Of a stretch of DNA of 64,000 bases, positions 45,795 through 55,713 are shown piece by piece. The notes beneath the pieces were generated by a model. The model was given only the letters and a program-made list of their open reading frames with translations, made no database searches and was not told the DNA's origin. A program made the position numbers and the translations under genes. The DNA is taken from contig CALUXE010000001.1 of NCBI GenBank assembly GCA_944324675.1, positions 192,869 through 256,868 of the forward strand. Reading direction: 5' to 3'. The DNA comes from an uncultured Elusimicrobiales bacterium. Its GTDB lineage: Bacteria > Elusimicrobiota > Elusimicrobia > Elusimicrobiales > Elusimicrobiaceae. Position 1 is the first letter of the stretch. Every line of letters starts with the position of its first letter.

Positions 45795-45857
45795 ACGCCC
45801 TTAAAGCGCGGATCCTTTCTAAAGGCTTGCCAAACGGAAATTCGGAAAACACCAAAA

Positions 45858-45887
45858 AAGCGCGGCCGCTTAAAGGCTGCCGCGCTT
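45858..45887 (-). terminator. Terminator after rpsT
   Basis: A 9-bp stem (45858..45866 with 45879..45887; AAGCGCGGC/GCCGCGCTT) with a 12-base loop, followed on the minus strand by TTTT, 16 bases past the rpsT stop codon. Confidence 0.85.
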
Positions 45888-45903
45888 CCTATCGCCAAAA
45901 AAA

Positions 45904-46167
45904 CTATTTGCTTTCGGCTTTCTTTATGGATTTGGCCAAGCGTGATTTCTTCCTCGCGGCCGCTTTCCAGTGTATTACGCCTTTCTTCGCGGCTTTGTCT
46001 AAAGCGGAAGAAGCTTTCGCAACGCTTTCAGCGGTCTTGGTTTTGGCCACTTCTTTGGCAGCCAAACGAACGACTTTCTTTAAACCCGTATTAGCCGAAT
46101 TTCTTTTTACGGACTGTCTCTGCGCTTTAAGCGCGCTCGTATGACGCCCAGTTTTTAATTTTGCCAT
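45904..46167 (-). CDS. rpsT: 30S ribosomal protein S20
   Basis: An 87-residue basic protein with the S20 pattern: TSALKAQRQSVKRNSANTG near the N-terminus, helical Ala/Lys-rich middle and the conserved HWKAAARKKSRLAKSI (about residues 65-80). A promoter lies at 46197..46225 and a terminator follows. It lies 113 bases downstream of holA, separate from the leuS-lptE-holA unit. Confidence 0.97.
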   Translation of the reverse strand: MAKLKTGRHTSALKAQRQSVKRNSANTGLKKVVRLAAKEVAKTKTAESVAKASSALDKAAKKGVIHWKAAARKKSRLAKSIKKAESK

Positions 46168-46196
46168 GTTTAATTACCTCTTAAATAAGTATATAT

Positions 46197-46225
46197 ATTT
46201 TATATTTTTGTTGTATTTTATGCAA
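46197..46225 (-). promoter_or_regulatory. Promoter of rpsT
   Basis: On the minus strand TTGCAT (46220..46225), 17 bases, TAAAAT (46197..46202), about 30 bases ahead of the rpsT ATG. The stretch between is AT-rich. Confidence 0.6.
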
Positions 46226-46280
46226 TACTTTAGTATCCGCCCGCCGTAACGATAAAAGCCAAACGGGCGGAAACAAAATC

Positions 46281-47291
46281 CTACCTGCTGAAAAGCGCCA
46301 GTATAACGCCTTTGATTTGTATGGACGGTTCGCCCAAAGAACCGCTTTTAAAACCCATATCCGTCTCTATTATTTTATCCAAGGCTCGGCATAAAGCTTT
46401 AGAAGAAGGCATTATATACGCCTTGGCCGCCAAGCGCCCCTCCCACGGCATTAAACCCGCCGCCTGCTGCAAAGCCGCACCGGTAAGCCCCGCCTCGCTG
46501 AGCCTTTTTATCCTTAACATCTTTAAAGCGCAAGAACTTATCTTATTTAACACGCTTATCGGTTCTTCCCCGCCGTCAAGCAATTTCTGCGCCAGTTTAA
46601 GAGCTTCCCCCCGATTGCAGTCCAATACGGCATTGCTGAGCGCGAAGGGGTTTTCCTCTTTGTTTAGCCCCACGCAGGCCAAAATGTCTTCCTGCCCGAC
46701 GGTTTTATCGGCCCGCTCCAAAAGGTAGAGCGAAAGTTTTTCCATTTCCATGCTCAAAGCCGAAAGATCCGCCCCAACTATATCCTGCAAAAGTATCAAA
46801 GCGACGGGGTCAATCTTCAAACCTTTATCGGAAAGATGCTCCTCTATCCAAGGGGCAAGCTGATTGCTCTTTAATTCGTCGAAGGATACTATCACGCAGC
46901 CATCCGAGCAGGATTCCTCCAAAATTTTATCCTTCTTAAACTTCTTGGCGTCGTTATGCATTATTATAAAGCAAGTGCTTTCCAAAGGATCGGAAAGATA
47001 ATTGCATAATGCTTCCAGCGCCGCTTTTTTAAGCTTATCGGCATTATCCAAAATTATCAAACGTCTTTGGCTGAACACGGGCGCGGTAGCCGCCAAACTG
47101 AGCAAATCTCCGATATTGCATGAGGAAGCGTCCTCTTTCACATAATTAAAGTCGTCGGGCGCTATCAACAGACGGATTTTTTCCGCCGTTTCCTTTTTGC
47201 GATAGACATCCTCGCCCGTAAACAAATACGCGGGCGCTAAAACGCCTTTCTTTATATCCTTGGAAAATTGCGAAAAAGTTACTCTTCCCAT
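46281..47291 (-). CDS. holA: DNA polymerase III subunit delta
   Basis: Clamp-loader subunit that opens the beta clamp. The 336-residue protein shows the HolA pattern: APAYLFTGEDVYRKKETAEKI (about residues 18-38), QRRLIILDNADKLKK (near residue 75), and the middle helical lid with LSLYLLERADKTVGQEDI (near residue 185). It directly follows the lptE stop codon, giving the widespread leuS-lptE-holA order. Confidence 0.92.
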   Translation of the reverse strand: MGRVTFSQFSKDIKKGVLAPAYLFTGEDVYRKKETAEKIRLLIAPDDFNYVKEDASSCNIGDLLSLAATAPVFSQRRLIILDNADKLKKAALEALCNYLSDPLESTCFIIMHNDAKKFKKDKILEESCSDGCVIVSFDELKSNQLAPWIEEHLSDKGLKIDPVALILLQDIVGADLSALSMEMEKLSLYLLERADKTVGQEDILACVGLNKEENPFALSNAVLDCNRGEALKLAQKLLDGGEEPISVLNKISSCALKMLRIKRLSEAGLTGAALQQAAGLMPWEGRLAAKAYIMPSSKALCRALDKIIETDMGFKSGSLGEPSIQIKGVILALFSR

Positions 47292-47873
47292 TTATCTGGT
47301 TATCGTCGTCTGGTCTTTATTTACCTGCGCCCTTTGACGTATTTCGCTTCCTACGGAGCCAAAACCCTCTACCGTGCGCTTTACTATCATTTTGGAAAAA
47401 TTCTTCCACAAATATTCCCTCGCCTGCTCTTCCGTCATACCGCCGGGCAAAGTGGAAGCCGAGTAAGTATATATTTGCTGCAAAGCGGGTTCTTCCCATA
47501 CGGTTTTTTGCGTTTCCTTGTCTATGAAGCGCACCTTAAGCAATACTTCCATACGGTATACCGTCGGCACCAAGCGGGTGTCATATTGCACTGGCACGAG
47601 GATATATCTTAATATTTCGCCCGCCAATACGCCGTTGGCCTGCGATTCATTGGTAATATTGTAGCTTCCGTTGCGCAGGAATTCGTCCACCACTTCCATG
47701 GTAAGGCGGTCTTCCAAGGCAAATACTTCCGTACGGTTGATAAACGGACGGACGTGTATCTTGGTTATATGCTGGGGCATAATCTGCGCGTTGGGGCTGT
47801 AATACACGGGCGTATCCATCGGCGCGCAGCCAAACGCGAGTAAAAGAGTTAAAAAGACAAAATATTTTTTCAT
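47292..47873 (-). CDS. lptE: LptE-like LPS-assembly lipoprotein
   Basis: A 193-residue lipoprotein: signal peptide ending LLLAFGC with the lipidated cysteine at residue 16, then an alpha/beta domain with IHVRPFINRTEVFALEDRLT (about residues 38-57), the pattern typical of LptE-like proteins, and a C-terminal EEQAREYLWKNFSKMIV helix. LptE partners LptD at the outer membrane. Identification rests on the fold pattern and on its position between leuS and holA as in E. coli; sequence similarity in this family is low. Confidence 0.8.
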   Translation of the reverse strand: MKKYFVFLTLLLAFGCAPMDTPVYYSPNAQIMPQHITKIHVRPFINRTEVFALEDRLTMEVVDEFLRNGSYNITNESQANGVLAGEILRYILVPVQYDTRLVPTVYRMEVLLKVRFIDKETQKTVWEEPALQQIYTYSASTLPGGMTEEQAREYLWKNFSKMIVKRTVEGFGSVGSEIRQRAQVNKDQTTITR

Positions 47874-47880
47874 ATCTCTC

Positions 47881-50400
47881 CTATGACGGCCGCGCCACTA
47901 TGCTTACCATCTTGCCCGGCACGACTATTATTTTAATTATGTTCTGCCCCTTGAGCAGGTTTTGTATCTTCTCGGAGCCAAGCGCCGCTTTTTCGTGCGC
48001 CGCCTTATCGGAATCGGCTGAAAGTTTTACGCGGTCTTTTATCTTGCCGTTTATCTGTACGCCGATTTCTATTTGCTCTTCCAAAAGCAGCTCTTTATTA
48101 TAAGAAGGCCACCGCTCGTTCAAGAGGAAAGTTTCATGTCCGGCGTTCTGCCATATCTCTTCCGTGATATGCGGCGCAAACGGGTGCAGAAGTTTAAGGA
48201 AAACCTCAAAGCTGTTCTCGTCAACTTCCTTGTATTTGCTTAACTCGTTGAAGTATATCATCAAAGCGGAAACCGCGGTATTGAAGCTGAAGCTTTCTAT
48301 ATCCTCGCTTACTTTCTTTACCGTTTTATGCTTTAAGATTTCAACTTCTTTGGGCAGTTTCGCGTCTTTTGAAACTTTCAAATCGTCCGCCCAAGAATAT
48401 ACCCTCTTAAGGAACCTCGATACGCCCTCTATACCGCGCATATCCCAAGGTTTGCTGGCGTCAAAGGGGCCCATAAACATTTCATAAGCCCTAAAAGCGT
48501 CGGCTCCGTATTCCTTTAGAATATCGTCGGGGTTGATTACGTTCTTTTTGGATTTGCTCATCTTCTCTATCATAGAGGTAAGTTTCGCGCCGTTGGCTTT
48601 GAGCTTCGGATTGGCGGGATCGGAGAAGTCTATTTCCTCGTAAGTATGGTAATTGCCGGCTTCGTCCCTGTAGGAAAAAGCCAAAATCATACCCTGATGT
48701 CTGAGTTTGGCGTAAGGCTCCTTGGTGTGCACCACGCCCAAATCGTAAAGCACCTTATGCCAAAATCTGGAATAGAGCAAGTGCAGTACGGCGTGTTCTG
48801 CTCCGCCGATATAGCAATCAACCGGGCCGTAAGCCTTTTCTATCTCTGGGTCTACCAAAGCGTTTTGGTTTTTATTGTCCATATACCTGAGATAATACCA
48901 GCAGGAACCCGCCCACTGCGGCATGGTATTGGTTTCGCGTTTGGCGGGCCCGCCGCAATGCGGGCAGGTGGTATTGACCCACTCGGTTATATTGGCCAAA
49001 GGCGATTCGCCTGTGCCGCTGGGCTCAAATTTTTCCACTTCGGGCAGCCTTAGCGGCAGTTCGCTTTCGGGCAAAGGCACGACGCCGCATTTTTCGCAAT
49101 GTACTATCGGGATAGGCTCGCCCCAGTATCTCTGACGGGAGAAGACCCAATCGCGCAGGCGGTAAGTCGTCTTGGCTTTGCCAAAGCCCTTTTCCTGCAT
49201 ATATTTGATTATCGCGGCTTTGGACTGGGCCACCCTCATACCGTTTAAGAAATCGGAATTTATCAATTCCCCGTCGCCCGTAAACGCTTTTTCCGCTACG
49301 CCCTGCTCGCTCTTAATGACCTCTATAATATCCAAACCGAATTTTTTTGCGAAGGCATAGTCTCTGTCGTCATGCGCGGGCACCGCCATTATCGCGCCCG
49401 TACCGTAGCCGGTAAGAACGTAGTCGGCTATCCAGACGGGTATTTTTTTGCCGTTTAAAGGATTGACGGCGTAAGCGCCGGTAAAGACGCCCGTCTTTTC
49501 TTTTTCGGCGTCGGCCCTTTCAAATTCGTTTTTGGCGGCTGCTTCTTTACGATAAGCCTCAACCGCGGCTTTTTGCTCGGGCGAGGTTATCTTTTCCACC
49601 AATTCGTGCTCTGGCGCCAATACCATATAAGTCGCGCCGAAAAGCGTATCTGGCCTGGTGGTGAAAACCCTTATGGTTTCGGCCTTGCCCTCCACTTTAA
49701 AATCCACTTCCGCGCCTTCGCTCTTGCCTATCCAGTTGCGCTGCATCATCAAGGTGGAGGCGGGCCAATCCAGCCCTTCCAAATCCTCCAGCAGACGTTC
49801 GGCATAAGCGGTAATTTTCAACATCCATTGGCGCAAATTTTTCTTTTCTATCGGGGTTTGACAGCGTTCGCAGCGGCCGTTAAATACTTCCTCATTGGCT
49901 AGCCCCGTCTTGCAGGAGGGGCACCAGTTTATGGGGACGGTGCTCTGATATGCCAAACCTTTTTTGTAAAGCTGCAAAAATATCCATTGGGTCCACTTGT
50001 AATAATCGGGGGAAGTGGTATCTATTTCCCTGTCCCAGTCATAGGCCATGCCGAAAGATTTTATCTGTCTTCTAAAATTATCTATATTTTTCTGTGTGGT
50101 AATGCGCGGATGTACACCCGTCGCGATAGCGTAATTTTCCGCCGGAAGGCCGAAAGCGTCCCAACCCATAGGGTGCAGGACGTCATAACCGTTCATTCTC
50201 TTGTATCTGCTGACTATGTCCGAAGCCGTATAACCCTCCGGGTGCCCTACGTGGAGGCCTTGGCCCGAAGGATACGGGAACATATCCAAGCAATAAAACT
50301 TCTTGCCCGTTTTGGGTAAACGGGGCGCGGAGAAGAGTTTAGCTTTCTCCCACCTTTCCTGCTGTTTTTTATCTATTTCTTGAAAATTAGCTATCGCCAT
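47881..50400 (-). CDS. leuS: Leucyl-tRNA synthetase
   Basis: Class I synthetase of 839 residues. HIGH motif is in [14 protein letters not shown] (near residue 43), the zinc-type insert cysteines [14 protein letters not shown] and CERCQTP are visible (about residues 160-180), the editing domain includes [21 protein letters not shown] (near residue 250), and KMSKSKKN (near residue 615) is intact. No Shine-Dalgarno is visible; TATAAT boxes lie at 50409..50414 and 50417..50422, so the mRNA leader would be very short. A T-box cannot fit in the 59-base gap from uvrC. Confidence 0.97.
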   Translation of the reverse strand: MAIANFQEIDKKQQERWEKAKLFSAPRLPKTGKKFYCLDMFPYPSGQGLHVGHPEGYTASDIVSRYKRMNGYDVLHPMGWDAFGLPAENYAIATGVHPRITTQKNIDNFRRQIKSFGMAYDWDREIDTTSPDYYKWTQWIFLQLYKKGLAYQSTVPINWCPSCKTGLANEEVFNGRCERCQTPIEKKNLRQWMLKITAYAERLLEDLEGLDWPASTLMMQRNWIGKSEGAEVDFKVEGKAETIRVFTTRPDTLFGATYMVLAPEHELVEKITSPEQKAAVEAYRKEAAAKNEFERADAEKEKTGVFTGAYAVNPLNGKKIPVWIADYVLTGYGTGAIMAVPAHDDRDYAFAKKFGLDIIEVIKSEQGVAEKAFTGDGELINSDFLNGMRVAQSKAAIIKYMQEKGFGKAKTTYRLRDWVFSRQRYWGEPIPIVHCEKCGVVPLPESELPLRLPEVEKFEPSGTGESPLANITEWVNTTCPHCGGPAKRETNTMPQWAGSCWYYLRYMDNKNQNALVDPEIEKAYGPVDCYIGGAEHAVLHLLYSRFWHKVLYDLGVVHTKEPYAKLRHQGMILAFSYRDEAGNYHTYEEIDFSDPANPKLKANGAKLTSMIEKMSKSKKNVINPDDILKEYGADAFRAYEMFMGPFDASKPWDMRGIEGVSRFLKRVYSWADDLKVSKDAKLPKEVEILKHKTVKKVSEDIESFSFNTAVSALMIYFNELSKYKEVDENSFEVFLKLLHPFAPHITEEIWQNAGHETFLLNERWPSYNKELLLEEQIEIGVQINGKIKDRVKLSADSDKAAHEKAALGSEKIQNLLKGQNIIKIIVVPGKMVSIVARPS

Positions 50401-50408
50401 ATCGTATT

Positions 50409-50422
50409 ATTATACCATTATA
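50409..50422 (-). promoter_or_regulatory. Two TATAAT boxes next to the leuS start
   Basis: On the minus strand TATAAT occurs at 50417..50422 and again at 50409..50414, just upstream of the ATG at 50400. No strong -35 is seen at the usual distance. If the distal box is used, the leader would be about ten bases. Confidence 0.4.
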
Positions 50423-50459
50423 CGCGCATACTCGCGAGGAAAACCCTTCAAGAAAGCGT

Positions 50460-51782
50460 TTATTTGTCCATCAGCGCTTTATTGCGCAAAAGCCTGTGAT
50501 AGCTTATGGCAAAGCGGTGCACCTCGTCCCTTATTTCCATAATGAGTTTAAGGGCGGGATCGCTTTTGTCGAGCCTTATGCTTTGGGATTGATGCGGAAC
50601 GAAGATTTCCTCCTCCCGTTTGGCCAGGGATATGACTTTTATGTCCAGCCCCGCTTCTTTCACCGCTTCCAGCGCGAAGGAAAGCTGCCCCTTGCCGCCG
50701 TCTATCAGGAACAAATCGGGGCGATTGTGTTCGGGCAGTTGTTTTATCTGCTCTATGCGTCTTAAAACGCTTTCTTTCATCATAAGGAAGTCGTCGCCGC
50801 CCGTTTCCGGCAGTTCCGATTTTATTTTAAAGCGTCTGTAATGGGCTTTGTATTTTTCCCCGTCTACAAAGCAGACCATTCCGCCCACCGCCTGTCGGCC
50901 GTAGAGATGGGAATTGTCAAAGGCCTCTATATGGCGGATAATTTTATCGGAGCGCAAAATCTCGCTTAAGCGTTTAAGCTTATCGGCTGCGGCCATTTTC
51001 TTTTCCAGCTTATCGTCTTGGTAGCGGCTGACTTTTATACGCTCGCGCATATGGTCCATCGCGCGGGCGAAATCGCGGAATTTGGCGGCGCTTTCATAAT
51101 CCATCTCTTTGGCGGCAATGCGCATTTGCTTTTGCGCCTCTTCCTTAAAAGCCGAATAATCGCCGCGCAAAAACATTGAAGCGCGCTCGGCTATTTTACG
51201 ATATTGCTCATAGCTGATTTTCCCGCGGCATGGCGCCGGGCATTGATCGGTGTGGTAATATATGCAGGAAACAGATTTCTTCTCCGCCAAAGGTTTCGCC
51301 CTGCTGAAAGACCATTTACACGGCCTTAAAGGCGCGTATTTATCCTTCCACAGAAAATGCATCAACCGCTTTACATTGGATACCTTAGGATACGGGCCGA
51401 AATATTCCGCGCCGTCGGGCAATACCTTCCTGGTAAGCATAAGGCGCGGGTAATCTTCCTGCATGGTCAGCTTTATCCAAGGATAGGTTTTATCGTCCTT
51501 TAAAAGGCTGTTGAAAAACGGCTTGTACTTTTTTATCAGTTTGTTTTCCAATATCAAGGCGTCGCGTTCGCTCACGCAGACGATAAAATCTATCTTCGCT
51601 ATCAGCGGGACAAGGCTGGGTATCTTCCAGCCGCGGCTATTCTCCGCGCCGCTCTGGAAGTACTGATGCACGCGGTTGTATATGTTTATCGCTTTACCCA
51701 CATATATTACGGCGCCCGAGGCGTCTTTCATTATATAAACGCCAGGCTCCTTGGGTAAGAGATTTAAATTAAGTTCCGCCAA
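50460..51782 (-). CDS. uvrC: Short UvrC-type excinuclease without HhH domain
   Basis: Nucleotide-excision repair nuclease, 440 residues versus about 600 normally. Residues 8-90 are the GIY-YIG domain (EPGVYIMKD, VIYVGKA), an UVR motif lies near residue 225 (KEMDYESAAKFRD), and the RNase H-like nuclease has its expected catalytic residues in EAFDNSH, LIDGGKGQL and DEVHRFA. It stops just after the last of these, so the C-terminal helix-hairpin-helix domain is absent. The frame opens to 51863, but that segment contains the phoH terminator, so I start at a TTG (51782) with GGGGG upstream. Only one copy of this gene is in the window. Confidence 0.85.
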   Translation of the reverse strand: MAELNLNLLPKEPGVYIMKDASGAVIYVGKAINIYNRVHQYFQSGAENSRGWKIPSLVPLIAKIDFIVCVSERDALILENKLIKKYKPFFNSLLKDDKTYPWIKLTMQEDYPRLMLTRKVLPDGAEYFGPYPKVSNVKRLMHFLWKDKYAPLRPCKWSFSRAKPLAEKKSVSCIYYHTDQCPAPCRGKISYEQYRKIAERASMFLRGDYSAFKEEAQKQMRIAAKEMDYESAAKFRDFARAMDHMRERIKVSRYQDDKLEKKMAAADKLKRLSEILRSDKIIRHIEAFDNSHLYGRQAVGGMVCFVDGEKYKAHYRRFKIKSELPETGGDDFLMMKESVLRRIEQIKQLPEHNRPDLFLIDGGKGQLSFALEAVKEAGLDIKVISLAKREEEIFVPHQSQSIRLDKSDPALKLIMEIRDEVHRFAISYHRLLRNKALMDK

Positions 51783-51804
51783 AATAGCCCCCGCAAATAT
51801 TTCC

Positions 51805-51836
51805 AAAAAAGCTCGGCGCTGATATCGGCGCCGAGC
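51805..51836 (-). terminator. Terminator after phoH
   Basis: A 9-bp stem (51811..51819 with 51828..51836; GCTCGGCGC/GCGCCGAGC) with an 8-base loop, followed on the minus strand by six T's (51805..51810). It lies in front of uvrC, and marks the sequence upstream of 51782 as non-coding. Confidence 0.9.
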
Positions 51837-51923
51837 CTTTCCTTCCTTAAAGCCTACTCGCAAGCGGACTATCCGCCCGCCGACATATCATATCCATTAT
51901 ACAAATATCCCGATAGGATACGC

Positions 51924-53243
51924 CTAAAGCAGTTTGCCCGCCAAATCGGCCAAGTTGCTGCGTTCAGTCTTGGTAAAGGTGATATGCCCGTAAGTCTTTT
52001 GTCCTTTAAAACGCTCCACCAAATAGGTAAGGCCGTTAGATTCCACATCCAAATACGGCGTGTCTATCTGATACGGGTCGCCCGTTACCACCACTTTCGT
52101 GCCCTCGCCCGCGCGGGAAAGTATGGTCTTTATCTCGTGCGGGGTAAGGTTTTGGGCGTCGTCCACTATCATATACTGCTTGGGCAGGGTGCGCCCGCGG
52201 ATATGCGTGACGGAGGCCACTTCCAGTTTGCCGCTGGTCATAAGATAGCGCACTTCCTCTTCGCCGTCTTCGGGGTTCTTCTTATTGGCGAGGAAACTTA
52301 AATTATCGTGTATCGCGCCCATCCACGCTTCCAGTTTTTCTTCCATAGTGCCCGGTAAAAAGCCCAAATCCTTGCCGACGGGCACTATCGGGCGGCAGAC
52401 CAAAAGGCGGCGGTAAGTTTCATCGTCAAAAGTTCTGTGAAGGCCCGTAGCCAAAGTGATAAGCGTCTTGCCCGTACCCGCCGTGCCGACCAGCGTCACG
52501 AGGTCTATCCTGTCGTCCAGCAAAAGCTCCATCGCGAAACGCTGCTCCTTGTTTAAAGGTTTTATCCCCCAAACGACAGGCTCCTGCGAATTAAGAAGTT
52601 TAAGCATATCGCCGTTAGGCGTAACGCGCCCTACGGCCGATTTCTTGCTGCCGTCATTGCTCTTTAAAATCAAAAACTCGTTAGGATAATACTCTCCCTG
52701 TTTGAGCGGAAGTTCCTTATTCCTATAAAACTCGTCTATTTTATCGGGCGATATTTCCACTTCCCTGCTGCCCATGTAAAGTTCGTTATACTTAACTTTG
52801 TCGGCATTATAATCCTGCGCGTCCACGCCGATGGCTTCCGCCTTTATTCTTAAGTTCGTATCTTTGGATACTATTATAACGGGCTTGCGGTTGCTCTTGG
52901 AGCTTTCCTTCTTATGATAAAAATAAGCGGTGTTTAAAATATCGTTGTCCGCTTTGTCAAAGGTAAAGCCGGTGGGCAAAATATTTTCTTTGGGGAATTC
53001 CACTTTCAAAGTGCCGCCGCCTTCCAGCTTGACGCCTTGGCCGAGTTTGCCTTTCTTCCTCAGTTCGTCCAAATGCCTGGAAACCAACCTCGCGTTCTTA
53101 CCCCTTTCGTCGGCCAGCGTTTTAAAGTTATCCAGCTCCTCTATAACAATCATAGGTATAACGATATCGTTATCGGCGAATCTGTCAAGCGCCTGCGGAT
53201 CGTGCAGAAGAACATTGGTGTCAATGATGTAGATTTTTTTCAT
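51924..53243 (-). CDS. PIN-domain PhoH-family ATPase
   Basis: A 439-residue protein combining an N-terminal PIN nuclease domain (IIDTNVLLHDPQAL at residues 5-18 and aspartate-containing segments later) with a C-terminal PhoH ATPase: Walker A GTAGTGKTLITLATG (about residues 252-266) and Walker B VDDAQNLTPHEIKT (near residue 360), plus VTGDPYQID. PhoH2-type proteins couple an RNA helicase to an RNase, so RNA turnover is likely. A TTTACA-17-TATAAT promoter and a good GAGGAGG Shine-Dalgarno precede it. It lies upstream of uvrC on the same strand but a terminator separates them. Confidence 0.9.
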   Translation of the reverse strand: MKKIYIIDTNVLLHDPQALDRFADNDIVIPMIVIEELDNFKTLADERGKNARLVSRHLDELRKKGKLGQGVKLEGGGTLKVEFPKENILPTGFTFDKADNDILNTAYFYHKKESSKSNRKPVIIVSKDTNLRIKAEAIGVDAQDYNADKVKYNELYMGSREVEISPDKIDEFYRNKELPLKQGEYYPNEFLILKSNDGSKKSAVGRVTPNGDMLKLLNSQEPVVWGIKPLNKEQRFAMELLLDDRIDLVTLVGTAGTGKTLITLATGLHRTFDDETYRRLLVCRPIVPVGKDLGFLPGTMEEKLEAWMGAIHDNLSFLANKKNPEDGEEEVRYLMTSGKLEVASVTHIRGRTLPKQYMIVDDAQNLTPHEIKTILSRAGEGTKVVVTGDPYQIDTPYLDVESNGLTYLVERFKGQKTYGHITFTKTERSNLADLAGKLL

Positions 53244-53282
53244 TTATGAGCCTCCTCGGCGAAAATACCTTCCCTTAAACAA

Positions 53283-53311
53283 ATTATAAACCGTAATTTT
53301 CCGCTTGTAAA
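53283..53311 (-). promoter_or_regulatory. Promoter of the PIN-PhoH gene
   Basis: On the minus strand TTTACA (53306..53311), 17 bases, perfect TATAAT (53283..53288), 39 bases ahead of the ATG. Confidence 0.7.
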
Positions 53312-53341
53312 GTGTTTCGCGCATATTGTAGCATATTGAAG

Positions 53342-55702
53342 ATGAACAGATATCTTTGCATTCACGGACATTTTTACCAACCGCCGCGCGAGAACCCCTG
53401 GATAGACGAAATAGAAATACAGGAAAGCGCGCGGCCCTTCAAGAATTGGAACGAACGCATCAGCGCGGAATGCTACCACGCCAATGCCTACGCCAGGATA
53501 TTTAACAATAAAGGGCAGATAAAAGACATTGTAAACAATTATTCAAAAATCAGCTTTAATTTCGGCCCTACTTTGCTATCCTGGCTTGAAAAACACGATA
53601 ATGAAACTTACCAAGCCATTTTGCGGGCGGACGAAGAAAGCAAAGCCAATTTCGGCGGGCACGGCAGCGCGATAGCGCAAGTTTACAACCATATAATTAT
53701 GCCTTTGGCCGATGACAGAGACAAGCTGACTCAAATAATTTGGGGGATAAAAGATTTTGAACTGCGTTTTAAAAGAAAGCCCGAAGGTATGTGGCTTGCC
53801 GAAACGGCGGTAAACACCAAGACATTGGAACTTTTAGCCGAGAACGACATCAAATTTACCATACTCGCGCCAAGCCAATGCGCCGCCATACGCAAAATAG
53901 GCGAAAAAGACTGGAAGAGCCAAAGCGGCGCTAAAGTTCCGCCAAGCAAACCTTATTGGTGCAATTTGCCATCGGGCAAGAAAATAGCTTTATTCTTCTA
54001 TGACGGCCCGATATCGCAGGGCATAGCGTTTGGCGATACTTTGAAAAGCGGGGAAAAATTCGCGGCGCGCCTGCTGTCGGCTTTTCAACCCACAAGCGAG
54101 CCCCAGCTCGTACATATCGCCACCGACGGCGAAACTTACGGCCATCATCAAAAATTCGCCGAGATGGCTCTGTCTTACTGCATTGACTATATAGAACAAA
54201 ACAAATTGGCCAATATGACCGTATACGGCCAGTATCTGGAAATGTTCCCGCCTCAAGAAGAAGCAAAAATATTTGAAAATACCGCCTGGAGCTGCTCCCA
54301 CGGCGTCGGCCGCTGGGAAAACGACTGCGGCTGCAACAGCGGCGGCCATCCCGGCTGGAACCAACAGTGGCGCAACCCCCTAAGAAAAGCCCTGGACTTC
54401 GTAAGAGACTCCTTGCGCCAAACTTTCGAACAGAAAGGCCCTCTTTACTTTAAGGACATTTGGGCCGCCCGCAACGCTTATATAGAGGTAATAGAAAACA
54501 GGAATAAAGCTGAGGATTTCCTTAAACGACACGGAACCGAACAGGCTTTGCAGGAGGCCTCAAACGCGCTGAAACTTATGGAAATGCAGAGAAACACCCT
54601 GCTGATGTACACCAGCTGCGGATGGTTCTTTGACGAAATTTCCGGCATAGAAACCGTACAAATAATGGCTTACGCGAAGATGGCGATAGCCTACAACAAG
54701 GCGCTCAGCGGGCAGGATATAGAGGAAGAATTTATAAACAAACTCGCTCTTGCGCCAAGCAATATAAAAACCTTTGGTGACGGAGCCAGCGTATATAAAG
54801 CTTTGGTTATTCCTTTGCAGGTGGATATGAGAAAAGCGGCGATAAACTACGCCATTTCCTATCTGCTGGACGAAATGCTCTTCGGCGATTCCATTTATTC
54901 CTATAATATCAGCAATCACAAAGCCGAAGTTACAAGACAAGGCAAAGCCAAATTGGTTACGGGATACGGGGTGTTTACCTCACGCCTTACTTTGGACAGC
55001 CGCTCGATAAGCTTCGCCGTACTGCATACCGAAGGCGACGACATTACTGCGGGCGCAATCTACGGGCAGACGGATAATCTGGAGCAAATCAAAGAGGCTT
55101 TCATCTTCGGCGACATAGAAAACTGCAAAGCCTTGATAAAAGCATCTTTTGTAGACGTAATGAGCATTAAAGATTTGCTGAAAGGCAAGCAGGGGCAGAT
55201 ACTGGCGCAAGCGGTTGAGAACTCCAAAAAAAGGATTCGCAACTCTTACTCCACCTTGTTCGAGCGGGAGAAGGATATCTTCAATTATCTCTACCGTTTG
55301 AATTTGCCTATACCTGATTTATTCGTAAATTTGGCGGCTTTCGCGATAAACCAAAACATCAAAACGGAACTTAAAAAAGACCCCGTCAATACCGCCAAAA
55401 TATCGGAATTGCTTAACTACTTCGACAAAATGCCCGGCAAATTAGAAAAGAACGGCATAAATAAGATACTTACGAAAAAGCTCAAATTAATGACGGAATC
55501 TTTCAACGCCGATCCGATTGACCTTACGAAAAGCTCCAAAATGATAGAGCTGTTATCTTTTGCGGAGATGTTCAATTTCCCGATAGATTTGTCTTTCGCG
55601 CAGAATACGGTATTTTCCGTCTATAAAAATTTACCGGAACATATCAAGCAGAACCAGTTGATAAAGGTTTTATGCCTGAAACTGAACTTAAATTTAGATT
55701 AG
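53342..55702 (+). CDS. GH57 glycoside hydrolase with DUF3536
   Basis: A 786-residue protein starting NRYLCIHGHFYQPPRENPW, the N-terminal glycoside hydrolase family 57 signature. The likely nucleophile glutamate is in GMWLAETAV (near residue 155) and the acid/base aspartate in ATDGETYGHH (near residue 262). From about residue 330 it continues as DUF3536, seen in long GH57 proteins of unknown substrate; related enzymes act on alpha-glucans such as glycogen. No signal peptide, so it acts on an internal polymer. I use the ATG at 53342 rather than a GTG at 53312. Eleven bases separate it from the NfnB-like gene, so the three genes probably share a transcript. Confidence 0.88.
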   Translation: MNRYLCIHGHFYQPPRENPWIDEIEIQESARPFKNWNERISAECYHANAYARIFNNKGQIKDIVNNYSKISFNFGPTLLSWLEKHDNETYQAILRADEESKANFGGHGSAIAQVYNHIIMPLADDRDKLTQIIWGIKDFELRFKRKPEGMWLAETAVNTKTLELLAENDIKFTILAPSQCAAIRKIGEKDWKSQSGAKVPPSKPYWCNLPSGKKIALFFYDGPISQGIAFGDTLKSGEKFAARLLSAFQPTSEPQLVHIATDGETYGHHQKFAEMALSYCIDYIEQNKLANMTVYGQYLEMFPPQEEAKIFENTAWSCSHGVGRWENDCGCNSGGHPGWNQQWRNPLRKALDFVRDSLRQTFEQKGPLYFKDIWAARNAYIEVIENRNKAEDFLKRHGTEQALQEASNALKLMEMQRNTLLMYTSCGWFFDEISGIETVQIMAYAKMAIAYNKALSGQDIEEEFINKLALAPSNIKTFGDGASVYKALVIPLQVDMRKAAINYAISYLLDEMLFGDSIYSYNISNHKAEVTRQGKAKLVTGYGVFTSRLTLDSRSISFAVLHTEGDDITAGAIYGQTDNLEQIKEAFIFGDIENCKALIKASFVDVMSIKDLLKGKQGQILAQAVENSKKRIRNSYSTLFEREKDIFNYLYRLNLPIPDLFVNLAAFAINQNIKTELKKDPVNTAKISELLNYFDKMPGKLEKNGINKILTKKLKLMTESFNADPIDLTKSSKMIELLSFAEMFNFPIDLSFAQNTVFSVYKNLPEHIKQNQLIKVLCLKLNLNLD

Positions 55703-55713
55703 GAGAGTGAAAA

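Noticed and set aside
50401..50459. T-box leader for leuS
   Set aside because: Only 59 bases separate leuS from uvrC, and they contain TATAAT boxes and no T-box structure.
51783..51863. Extra 27 residues at the N-terminus of UvrC
   Set aside because: The segment includes the phoH terminator stem and T-run; the TTG at 51782 begins the GIY-YIG domain directly.
53312..53341. GTG start of the GH57 gene
   Set aside because: The ATG at 53342 starts the conserved GH57 N-terminus; the GTG lies right at the phoH promoter.
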